Shown: positions 1-5,148, counted from the first letter of the stretch. The stretch: 5,148 nt of DNA from Anaerolineales bacterium (GCA_030668545.1 DAOUTT010000185.1:1-5148); one strand, 5' to 3'. The notes: generated from the sequence alone by a model not told the origin. Numbers and translations are program-made.

Positions 1-661
1 CACCTGAGGCGCTATAGGTTCCCATTAACTCCGTCTCAATCAGAATGTGGCCTTCGATTGCCGCAAGCACTTCCTCTTTCGTCGCACTTTCATCCAGCGC
101 GAGCGATGTGTCTAACGCGTAGAGTTTGAAAAAATAGCGATGTACGCCACTCGGCGGACAAGGTCCACCATATCCCACCCTCCCCCAACTGTTGGTCCCC
201 TGCTGGCTGCCATCGGGAAGTTCTGCATCTGCAGGCAGCCCAACATCTATCACGGTTGCATTTCCAGGGATATTGAAGAGAACCCAATGGACCCACATAC
301 CCACGGGCGCATCGGGATCATCCATGATTAAAACCAAAGAGGTCGTATTGTCGGGCGCTCCGGTCCACGCAAGTGGAGGCGAAATGTCGTCCCCATTACA
401 TGCATATTTAGATGGAATCGGATCGCCTTCAAGAAAAACCTCGCTCGTGAGGATAAACTCCTTCTCACTCTGAATTGGCTCAGGGCTTTCAGTTGGTTCA
501 ATTACAGGCTGTTCAACTTCCTTCGTCGCTTCAAGAGGTATTGTTGGTGGCTCAGTATTGACAGGTTTTACTTCCGGTTCCGACTGGCACCCACTGATGG
601 TTGCTGCTAACAGTATGAATAATCCAAATACAATCGCGAGTCGGTTTCTTTTGATCGACAT
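1..661 (-). CDS. YbhB/YbcL-family (PEBP, Raf kinase inhibitor-like) lipoprotein, 3' end cut by window edge
   Basis: 220 codons are visible, starting with ATG at 661-659. GGAGGT (673-668) lies 6 nt upstream, which fixes the start. Residues 1-25 form a lipoprotein signal: basic MSIKRNR, a hydrophobic stretch, then a lipobox ISGC with Cys25. Residues 26-68 are a Pro/Glu/Thr-rich linker, so the domain is probably tethered outside the cytoplasmic membrane. The rest is a bacterial PEBP domain with its ligand-pocket signatures: DDPDAP (114-119), WVHWVLFNIP (123-132) and YGGPCPPSGVHRYFFKLYALD (from 164). The last visible residues resemble the usual family end, GHxLxExELMGTY, so the stop should fall within a few codons outside the window. 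The family binds phospholipid-like or other small ligands in eukaryotes; the bacterial role is poorly defined, so no specific function is inferred. It is transcribed divergently from the iron permease, with no obvious functional link. Family assignment is secure. Confidence 0.93.
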   Translation of the reverse strand, partial: MSIKRNRLAIVFGLFILLAATISGCQSEPEVKPVNTEPPTIPLEATKEVEQPVIEPTESPEPIQSEKEFILTSEVFLEGDPIPSKYACNGDDISPPLAWTGAPDNTTSLVLIMDDPDAPVGMWVHWVLFNIPGNATVIDVGLPADAELPDGSQQGTNSWGRVGYGGPCPPSGVHRYFFKLYALDTSLALDESATKEEVLAAIEGHILIETELMGTYSASG

Positions 662-667
662 CTACTT

Positions 668-673
668 ACCTCC
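668..673 (-). promoter_or_regulatory. Ribosome binding site of the PEBP lipoprotein gene
   Basis: GGAGGT on the minus strand, 6 nt before the ATG at 661. It supports this start and the full signal peptide. Confidence 0.8.
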
Positions 674-703
674 ACTCATTGAGATTCACATTATTGTCCC
701 GCA

Positions 704-745
704 TTAATAGCTATCCACATTCCACAAACACAACCTCTTATATCA
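704..745 (-). promoter_or_regulatory. Candidate promoter(s) for the PEBP lipoprotein gene
   Basis: Two overlapping candidates are read by eye on the minus strand. One is an extended -10, TGATATAAG (745-737), with no good -35. The other is TTGTGT (733-728), an 18-nt spacer, then TATTAA (709-704). Neither is close to full consensus; a promoter in this stretch is likely, but which one is used cannot be told. Confidence 0.3.
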
Positions 746-857
746 CACCTTTTCCCCACAGACAGGCGGATCACCTGACTGCATACGCAGTGCGAAGTGA
801 ACTGAATTAAAACACCCCTGACTCCCGTGACAACTTCTTTGCATTCCCTATTCACAG

Positions 858-876
858 TATTTGGATTATCATTGTC
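858..876 (+). promoter_or_regulatory. Possible Fur-type operator half-site upstream of the iron permease
   Basis: Aligned by eye to the 19-bp classic Fur box, the right arm ATCATTGTC matches 8 of 9 positions, but the left arm TATTTGGAT matches only 5 of 9. It lies just upstream of, or overlaps, the candidate permease -35 elements. Location next to an iron-uptake gene is the main support; the match alone is weak. Confidence 0.25.
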
Positions 877-888
877 TTTATTTGCGAT

Positions 889-916
889 TTGACCATACTC
901 TTGAGATCCATCTAAA
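889..916 (+). promoter_or_regulatory. Candidate promoter for the FTR1 permease
   Basis: TTGACC (889-894), a 16-nt spacer, then TCTAAA (911-916) match sigma-70-type consensus at 5/6 and 4/6. An alternative is TTGTCT (872-877), 16 nt, CATACT (894-899), whose -35 would overlap the Fur-like half-site. Either would give a leader of roughly 90-110 nt containing the 950-963 dyad. Confidence 0.35.
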
Positions 917-1004
917 TGTGCCAAGTCAGAGGAATTCAATGCAAGTGTTCCACTATTGAGTGGCGAGCGAAGCACCCCTGATCTGAAAATAGCAATATAC
1001 CTTT

Positions 1005-1008
1005 GGAG
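1005..1008 (+). promoter_or_regulatory. Ribosome binding site of the FTR1 permease
   Basis: GGAG lies 6 nt before the ATG at 1015. It decides for that ATG over the in-frame TTG at 1003, because the GGAG would sit inside the longer reading. Confidence 0.65.
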
Positions 1009-1014
1009 TGCATA

Positions 1015-1845
1015 ATGTTACCCAGCTTTCTCCTCACCCTACGCGAAGGCGTTGAAGTAAGCCTTATCATCGGCATCATCTTGGGAACGCTTTCGAAACT
1101 CGATAAGCAGCATCTTCGCAGCTCTGTGTGGCTTGGAGTCGGGGTGGCAAGCATCACCAGCCTTGGAGCGGCAGTAATCATTTATTCCCTCGGTACAAGT
1201 TTTTCAGGTAGATCTGAGGAGATATTCGAGGGGGTAACGATGGTTATCGCCGCGATCGTTCTGACATGGGTCATCTTCTGGATGAATCGTCAGGCCCGGA
1301 ATATCAACCAGGACCTTGAAGCCGATGTCCGTTCGGCATCCTCCGAGCGAGGTCGATGGGCCCTTTTTAGCCTGGCGTTTTTTGCCGTCCTAAGGGAGGG
1401 CATTGAAATTGGGCTCTTCCTCACAACAACCACGTTCACTCTTGGGATAATGCGGACTATTCTTGGCGCTGTATTGGGATTGGTCGTCGCTATCGCAGTT
1501 ACAAGCACACTTGTCGCCGGCATGAGCCGGATGCGGCTTCAAACTTTCTTCTTATCGACAAGCATTATGTTGATCTTATTCTCCGCCGGATTGGTAGGGC
1601 ATGCTGTGCACGAATTTAATGAAGCAAATCTCATCCCTGCCATCGTCGATCCCCTCTGGGATGTCAGTCACATACTCTCTGAGAGCTCCACGCTGGGGCA
1701 AACATCGAAGGCTCTTTTCGGGTACAACGCAAACCCCTCGCTCACGGAGGTTATTGCGTATTTTGGATATTACGTATTCATACTTTTGATGTACCGGTTT
1801 TATTCCCCGTCTTCACCTGCTCGTGATGAGATTTCAATAACTTGA
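1015..1845 (+). CDS. efeU: FTR1/EfeU-family high-affinity iron permease
   Basis: The 276-residue product is the usual length for bacterial FTR1/EfeU and is highly hydrophobic, consistent with about seven membrane spans. Both family iron-binding motifs REGxE are present: REGVE at 10-14 in the first helix and REGIE at 127-131 in the fourth. Other EfeU hallmarks are IFEGV (70-74), LTWVIFWM (83-90), AGLVGHAVHEFNEA (191-204) and LFGYNANPSLTEV (234-246). Members move iron across the cytoplasmic membrane, with the REGxE glutamates coordinating iron during transport. The start at ATG 1015 is chosen because it has GGAG 6 nt upstream and puts the first REGxE at the expected distance from the N-terminus. 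In many bacteria it works with EfeO and EfeB; neither is in this window, so it either acts alone or has partners elsewhere. A Fur-like half-site upstream hints at iron control. Family assignment is secure; the symbol is by family resemblance. Confidence 0.94.
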   Translation: MLPSFLLTLREGVEVSLIIGIILGTLSKLDKQHLRSSVWLGVGVASITSLGAAVIIYSLGTSFSGRSEEIFEGVTMVIAAIVLTWVIFWMNRQARNINQDLEADVRSASSERGRWALFSLAFFAVLREGIEIGLFLTTTTFTLGIMRTILGAVLGLVVAIAVTSTLVAGMSRMRLQTFFLSTSIMLILFSAGLVGHAVHEFNEANLIPAIVDPLWDVSHILSESSTLGQTSKALFGYNANPSLTEVIAYFGYYVFILLMYRFYSPSSPARDEISIT

Positions 1846-1864
1846 AATCTTTTCCAGTTTCAAG
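1841..1864 (+). repeat. Inverted repeat overlapping the permease stop codon
   Basis: CTTGAAA (1841-1847) and TTTCAAG (1858-1864) form a perfect 7-bp stem with a 10-nt loop. The TGA stop (1843-1845) lies in the left arm. The stem is AT-rich and no T-run follows, so an intrinsic terminator is doubtful; it could be a 3'-end stabilising hairpin or chance. Confidence 0.35.
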
Positions 1865-2110
1865 ATGCCCTTCACATGTAGCTAATTGATCTCCATTCTA
1901 CGCATTGATTGAGATGTCATGCAACGCGCCGATGCAGCGCCGTCCACACAAGCCTATATATGGCTATGCGAAGCATTGCGCATTGCCAATCATTTTTACT
2001 TCTCAATTATTCCATAAAGGCATACCGCAATGCAAAGCATACACAAAATTTTATCGCGCACGTCTTCATAGACAAAATTACAAGGATCAACCACTTTTCC
2101 TATATCGATC

Positions 2111-2143
2111 CTGCCGAAAAGCTGTCACAAAATAGTCACAGAA
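2111..2143 (+). promoter_or_regulatory. Pho box (PhoB-binding direct repeats) before the regulator gene
   Basis: CTGTCACAAAATAGTCAC (2122-2139) matches the 18-bp enterobacterial Pho-box consensus at about 15 positions. It consists of 11-bp units CTGTCACAAAA (2122-2132) and TAGTCACAGAA (2133-2143). A weaker third unit in the same register, CTGCCGAAAAG, lies at 2111-2121. The core ends 11 nt before a perfect TATAAT, where PhoB-activated promoters carry the site in place of a -35. The position implies autoregulation of the downstream two-component operon. Confidence 0.72.
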
Positions 2144-2150
2144 GAAACTA

Positions 2151-2156
2151 TATAAT
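2151..2156 (+). promoter_or_regulatory. -10 element of the phoB-phoR promoter
   Basis: Perfect TATAAT with no good -35 at 16-18 nt; the Pho box occupies that place, as in activator-dependent promoters. Transcription would begin near 2163, giving an unusually short leader of about 12 nt before the ATG at 2175. Confidence 0.6.
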
Positions 2157-2162
2157 AGACGT

Positions 2163-2168
2163 TGAGGA
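2163..2168 (+). promoter_or_regulatory. Ribosome binding site of the phoB-like gene
   Basis: TGAGGA sits 6 nt before the ATG at 2175 and supports that start. If the TATAAT at 2151 is used, this site lies at the very 5' end of the transcript. Confidence 0.6.
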
Positions 2169-2174
2169 ATATCC

Positions 2175-2882
2175 ATGTCCGCTCAGGCCAAGCAATACAC
2201 AATCCTGGTTGTCGATGATGAGCCCTCAATTGTCGATGTCCTGCGTTACAACCTGGAGAAAGCGAATTTCTCAGTCCTCGTCGCCCGCGATGGAGAACAA
2301 GCGCTTGAACTCACACAAGCAAGGCATCCGGACTTGATCGTTCTCGATCTCATGCTTCCGGGGATCGACGGTTTGGAGGTTTGTCGAAGCCTCCGTAAGG
2401 AAGACAATATTCCGATTATCATGCTCACAGCAAGAGATGAGGAAATCGATCGGGTCGTTGGATTGGAACTCGGGGCAGACGATTACGTTGTTAAGCCTTT
2501 CAGCACTCGTGAACTAATCGCGCGAATAAAATCTGTGCTACGCCGAGCTCAAGCTTCGGAGATCAGAGATGAAACAACCCTACAAAAGGGTTCGCTCTCG
2601 ATGAATCTCGACAAACATGAGGCGCACTGGGATGGACAACTTCTAGAGCTTTCCGCCCTGGAGTTCGCTCTCCTCGAAACCCTAATTCGAAATGAGGGGC
2701 ACGTCCTGACCAGGGAGCAATTGATCTCCACAGTATGGGGCTACGATTTTTTTGGCGATACACGCGCGGTAGACACAGCCGTACGGAGGCTGCGCGCTCG
2801 CTTGCGTGAAGCAAATCCGCTCGCCGCCGACTCAGTCGCGACTGTTCGAGGTGTGGGGTATAGACTCGATGCCTGCGAATAG
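2175..2882 (+). CDS. phoB: PhoB-like response regulator, OmpR/PhoB family
   Basis: The 235-residue product has the normal length and two-domain plan of the family. Residues 8-125 are a receiver domain: acidic pair D14-D15, phosphoacceptor D58 in LIVLDLMLPG, T85 in MLTAR and K107 in VVKPF, all intact. Residues about 138-232 are a winged-helix DNA-binding domain with LTREQLISTVWGYDF (178-192), the recognition helix region RAVDTAVRRLRARL (197-210) and the terminal wing TVRGVGYRL (223-231). It should be phosphorylated by the kinase encoded immediately downstream, whose candidate start overlaps this gene's end by 14 nt, and then bind DNA repeats. Sequence alone cannot separate PhoB from related OmpR-family regulators. 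The PhoB name rests mainly on the Pho box directly before the gene, which suggests it responds to phosphate limitation and activates its own operon. No pst or phoU genes are in view to confirm this. Confidence 0.9.
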   Translation: MSAQAKQYTILVVDDEPSIVDVLRYNLEKANFSVLVARDGEQALELTQARHPDLIVLDLMLPGIDGLEVCRSLRKEDNIPIIMLTARDEEIDRVVGLELGADDYVVKPFSTRELIARIKSVLRRAQASEIRDETTLQKGSLSMNLDKHEAHWDGQLLELSALEFALLETLIRNEGHVLTREQLISTVWGYDFFGDTRAVDTAVRRLRARLREANPLAADSVATVRGVGYRLDACE

Positions 2883-4422
2883 TTCTATGAAATCCCCGCT
2901 TCAACGTCATCCCATTTTTATCTGGGTGCGCAGCTTGAGAAGCAAAATCCTGCTCAGCCACTTAGCAGTGATCTTCATCGCCGCCGTCATCACTGGTTTC
3001 TCGCTGCTCTCTCTCGCGGAATCTTATTTCTTGAACGCGCTTGAAAACAGCCTTATCTCCCAGGCGCATGTGATCACACAGAGCCTCTTACCTCAACTGC
3101 ATATCGAAGTGCCGGACCCGCAAATCGGACAGGCCTTCAATGCGATTCAACAACAGGTCATCGGCAATCTCAACGTTCAGGTAATCGCTCCCCCAGACCT
3201 GCTCGAAAACGAGACTGCATCACCACTCTCGAACGCAGAATTGAACAGCCTGCGAGATATTACTATCGAACTCAGTTCAACAATTGAAACCCGATTCCTG
3301 CTCATTGACCAGGAGGGGGAAACCGTCATCTCATCTGCAGATCTCGACCTGGAACCTTATAAGGAGATCCCCGCCACGCAAGACGCTTTCGGCGGCCAGA
3401 TCACCAGCAGCGTAGAAAAGATCAAGGAAGAGGACTGGCTTTTCGTCGCCACCCCCCTGCTTCAACAAGATGAAACGGTGGCCGTCCTTCTTCTCGGTCA
3501 TCCATTACGAGACATCGCCGCCGTTCTGGTCGATCTGCGAACGAGACTTATTCTGGCGGTTGGCATCGCCATACCGCTTGCAGGCTTGCTCGCTTTATCC
3601 TTAAGCCGGAACCTTTTACGCCCTGTAAATGAGCTGGCAGACGCGGCGCGTGGGATGCAGGCGGGTGTATACGATATCCCGATTCCCGTCGAGCGGGGCG
3701 ATGAATTGGGCCAACTCAGCCGGACGTTCGACAGCATGCGGGTCCGTTTGCTTGAAACCGAGAAGCTGCGAACTCAGTTCATATCCGACGTCTCTCACGA
3801 GCTCCGCACGCCTCTAACAGCGATAAAAGGGTTAACAGAATCACTGCAGGATGGTGCGGTTGAAGATCCCGAGGTGAGGGATCGTTTCCTCGCCTCAATC
3901 GAGAGAGAGACCGACAGGCTCATTAGAATGACCAATGATTTACTCACCCTCACCCGAGTCGATGCCGGGGGAATGAAACTCAAACTAGAAAGTCTCGATC
4001 TCAGGGAATTACTCGAGGATACAAAGACGAAACTTTCCCCTGAAGCGAATAGACGTGGAGTTCATCTCCAAATGGAACTTCCCGAAACAGCGATCATGGT
4101 GACCGCAGATCATGATCGCATCGACCAGGTGCTCACCAATATTCTGGATAATGCACTGAAGCATTCTCCAGCCGACGAAGAAATTCTCATTACCCTGCGA
4201 GATGCTAACCAAAAGGAACAGGATCCAAGCTCCAGCAGAGGGACATATCCTTCATCACTAATCGATGATGCGTTAAAACCAGCGTTACGGTCCGGGCCAC
4301 ATGTCGAGATTTGGGTGCAAGACCGAGGCCCGGGGGTGCCCGCAGAAGACCTTCCCCACGTTTTGAACGCTTCTATCGGGCGGATTATTCCCGCTCGAGA
4401 GACCACGGTGGAAGCGGCTTAG
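2869..4422 (+). CDS. phoR: PhoR-like membrane sensor histidine kinase, frameshifted near the 3' end
   Basis: As read, 517 residues. Order: basic N-terminus; membrane helix (about 29-50); extracytoplasmic domain of about 175 residues (51-226); second helix (about 227-247); HAMP (about 248-298, RPVNELADAARGMQAG); DHp domain with H-box FISDVSHELRTPL and phosphorylatable H310; ATPase domain with N-box LTNILDNALKHSP (422-434) and G1 DRGPG (485-489). No PAS domain follows HAMP, unlike many PhoR proteins. From residue 499 the frame turns to nonsense and stops at 4422. The missing F-box and G2-box lie in another frame to 4562; one extra T in the run 4361-4364 would restore a 564-residue kinase. The truncated product lacks part of the ATP lid and should not autophosphorylate. 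The ATPase domain also has an extra segment of about 30 residues. Start: ATG 2869 (14-nt overlap with the regulator gene, GGGG 10 nt upstream) is preferred; ATG 2887 is possible. Confidence 0.88.
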   Translation: MPANSSMKSPLQRHPIFIWVRSLRSKILLSHLAVIFIAAVITGFSLLSLAESYFLNALENSLISQAHVITQSLLPQLHIEVPDPQIGQAFNAIQQQVIGNLNVQVIAPPDLLENETASPLSNAELNSLRDITIELSSTIETRFLLIDQEGETVISSADLDLEPYKEIPATQDAFGGQITSSVEKIKEEDWLFVATPLLQQDETVAVLLLGHPLRDIAAVLVDLRTRLILAVGIAIPLAGLLALSLSRNLLRPVNELADAARGMQAGVYDIPIPVERGDELGQLSRTFDSMRVRLLETEKLRTQFISDVSHELRTPLTAIKGLTESLQDGAVEDPEVRDRFLASIERETDRLIRMTNDLLTLTRVDAGGMKLKLESLDLRELLEDTKTKLSPEANRRGVHLQMELPETAIMVTADHDRIDQVLTNILDNALKHSPADEEILITLRDANQKEQDPSSSRGTYPSSLIDDALKPALRSGPHVEIWVQDRGPGVPAEDLPHVLNASIGRIIPARETTVEAA

Positions 4423-4562
4423 GTCTAGCGATCGCACGCGCCATAATGGATGCCCACGGCGGCCATATTCAACTCCTGAGCCCCTCACCAGATTGGGATG
4501 GCTCAGAAAATCCGGGCACAACTGTGATCCTAAGACTCCCATCAGGGTTTCCGCACCTCTAA
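4362..4562 (+). pseudogene. phoR: Displaced C-terminal part of the PhoR-like kinase (F-box, G2-box)
   Basis: In the frame one base back from the kinase frame, the sequence reads FERFYRAD directly after the expected junction with DLPHV. It continues through HGGSGLGLAIARAIMDAHGG (G2 box and following helix), then the last strand TTVILRLP and a TAA stop at 4560-4562. These 66 residues are exactly what the upstream kinase lacks, and the frame stays intact to the stop. The fragment has no ribosome site or start codon of its own and should be joined with the upstream part in annotation. Either the read or assembly lost one T, or the gene carries a recent mutation. Confidence 0.88.
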
Positions 4563-4567
4563 ACCCT
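4544..4567 (+). repeat. Inverted repeat overlapping the original kinase stop codon
   Basis: AGGGTTT (4544-4550) and AAACCCT (4561-4567) form a perfect 7-bp stem with a 10-nt loop, spanning the TAA at 4560-4562. No T-run follows. The geometry is the same as the dyad at the permease stop (1841-1864). It may mark the mRNA 3' end or be chance. Confidence 0.35.
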
Positions 4568-4852
4568 CCTCCAAACCCCCTCAACAAGAATCGGTTTTCG
4601 AAAGCAATAAACCCACCCGCACACTTATCTCGCGGTTACGTCCGCCCTGCGCCGATACCCCACCTGCAAAATGATCTCCTCCGAGTCAGAGCCTATTTGC
4701 CATGAACTTGACTCTGAAGTGCCTCAATTCGGGCGGGAATAAGACACAGATCATCGCTATACCTACTATTGCAGCGCGTTCTCAAAAAGAAAGTTGATCC
4801 CCAAATGTTGTCACACAAACAAGAATATTCACTTAGTAAGGAGGTTCGAACG
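4563..4852. other. Intergenic region between the kinase and the SIMPL gene
   Basis: No gene or clear terminator is visible in these 290 bp. The first 20 nt are C-rich, following the stop-codon dyad. GAGTCA (4683-4688) and TGACTC (4709-4714) form a short inverted repeat. TTGTCA at 4808-4813 could be a -35, but no convincing -10 stands at the right distance. Reading frames crossing the region have no family features. Confidence 0.6.
4838..4845 (+). promoter_or_regulatory. Ribosome binding site of the SIMPL gene
   Basis: AAGGAGGT, a near-perfect Shine-Dalgarno sequence 7 nt before the ATG at 4853. It fixes the start and predicts strong translation. Confidence 0.85.
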
Positions 4853-5148
4853 ATGAAACAAGCACCGGGATTGATTCTAGCAGTTGTATGTGCCGTTTTT
4901 CTCGTAGGCGCGGTTGGCCTGCCCAATCAGGTAGAGACAGACCCCGGAGTGATAACGGTCTCCGGAGAAGCCGTCGTGAAGGTGGTCCCCGATGAGGTTC
5001 TTATCACGTTAGGAGTGGAAAATTTCCACCGGGAGCTGAGTGTAGCGAAACGAAGGAATGACAGCAACGTTCAGGAAGTTATCAATATCACCAAGCGCTA
5101 TGGTGTGGCCGCAAAGGACATCCAAACAGATTACATCAGCATCGAGCC
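4853..5148 (+). CDS. SIMPL (DUF541) domain protein, 5' part only
   Basis: 98 full codons are visible before the window ends. Residues about 1-24 form a signal peptide or N-terminal membrane anchor: MKQ, then a hydrophobic stretch LILAVVCAVFLVGAVGL. There is no lipobox, although Cys13 lies in the hydrophobic core. The mature part begins the SIMPL domain with its typical first strand ITVSGEAVVKVVPDEVLITLGVE (about 34-56), then a helix beginning near ELSVAKRRNDSNVQEVI. The pattern KRYGVAAKDIQTDYISIEP follows, matching the family's G(I/V)xxxDIqT segment. Members are about 220-250 residues long and are periplasmic or surface proteins of poorly known function, with reports linking some to oxidative stress or cell-envelope roles. 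About 60% of the gene is probably missing here. It may be transcribed separately, because 290 bp separate it from the kinase. Family assignment is confident. Confidence 0.9.
   Translation, partial: MKQAPGLILAVVCAVFLVGAVGLPNQVETDPGVITVSGEAVVKVVPDEVLITLGVENFHRELSVAKRRNDSNVQEVINITKRYGVAAKDIQTDYISIE

Larger units (their letters stand above)
662..1014. other. Divergent intergenic region between the PEBP and FTR1 genes
   Basis: This 353-bp stretch has no convincing gene. It holds the two outward-facing start regions, candidate promoters on both sides, a Fur-like half-site (858-876), and two small dyads with 5-bp stems and 4-nt loops: ACTGC-ATAC-GCAGT (778-791) and CCACT-ATTG-AGTGG (950-963). A minus-strand reading frame (975-691) crosses it, but it has a GTG start with no ribosome site and no recognisable motif. 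Confidence 0.7.
1846..2174. other. Intergenic region upstream of the phoB-like gene
   Basis: No gene is supported in these 329 bp. Reading frames at 1905-2135 and 1909-2337 have no good ribosome site or family features, and the second runs into the regulator gene. The stretch contains the stop-codon dyad (1841-1864), an 8-bp inverted repeat GCATTGCG (1973-1980) / CGCAATGC (2026-2033) with a 45-nt gap, an AT-rich zone around 1985-2100, and the Pho box plus -10 at its right end. Confidence 0.7.

Noticed and set aside
820..832. GTGACA with a nearby GACT on the minus strand as a Pho box for the PEBP gene
   Set aside because: The half-sites are 9 bp apart rather than 11 and the spacer is GC-rich.
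691..975. 94-codon minus-strand reading frame between the two divergent genes
   Set aside because: GTG start without a ribosome site, unremarkable composition, no family motif, and it fills a region that must hold two promoters.
1003..1014. TTG at 1003 as the permease start
   Set aside because: It would place the GGAG ribosome site inside the gene; ATG 1015 has correct spacing and fits the family N-terminus.
1909..2337. 142-codon plus-strand reading frame before and into the regulator gene
   Set aside because: Overlaps the well-supported regulator by more than 160 bp in another frame, has low-complexity His/Arg/Ser-rich translation, and crosses the Pho box and -10.
4355..4370. Programmed -1 ribosomal frameshift in the kinase
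   Set aside because: The codons GTT TTG do not form an X XXY YYZ slippery heptamer, no strong stem is evident just downstream, and programmed shifts are not a known feature of this kinase family. A lost T is simpler.
4493..4705. 70-codon frame after the kinase
   Set aside because: Begins inside the kinase C-terminal coding sequence in another frame, Pro/Asn-rich translation, no ribosome site or motif.
4683..4714. GAGTCA/TGACTC inverted repeat as a terminator
   Set aside because: Only 6 bp with a 20-nt loop and no T-run; too weak to call.
4808..4814. TTGTCAC before the SIMPL gene as a second Pho box
   Set aside because: No second half-site at an 11-bp distance on either side; only a single six-base match.

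Overview
The window looks like ordinary bacterial chromosome of about 50% GC. It carries a secreted lipoprotein, an iron permease, a two-component phosphate-type regulator and the start of a SIMPL-domain protein. The protein style (OmpR-type regulator, lipoprotein with a long Pro/Glu-rich linker, strong GGAGG ribosome sites) would fit Chloroflexota such as Anaerolineae. That is an impression from the translations only, not a placement.

Layout. Positions 1-661 (minus strand) encode a YbhB/YbcL-type PEBP lipoprotein whose last few codons lie outside the left edge. A 353-bp divergent intergenic region separates it from an FTR1/EfeU-type iron permease at 1015-1845 (plus). A 329-bp gap follows, ending in a strong-looking PhoB-binding site (11-bp direct repeats) placed just before a perfect TATAAT. 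It leads into a PhoB-like response regulator (2175-2882) and an overlapping PhoR-like sensor kinase (from 2869). The kinase frame is broken at 4361-4364, where one T appears to be missing. Its F-box, G2-box and C-terminus continue intact in another frame to 4562. A 290-bp gap then leads to a SIMPL (DUF541) protein that starts at 4853 and runs off the right edge.

How the parts work together. The regulator and kinase form one operon, probably autoregulated through the Pho box, which is the main reason to call them PhoB/PhoR rather than a generic pair. The permease may be iron-controlled: a weak Fur-like half-site lies near its candidate promoter. No pst, phoU, efeO or efeB genes are visible here.

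No undescribed system, mobile element, CRISPR array or RNA gene was found. The points most worth a second look are the Pho box and the single-base frameshift in the kinase.
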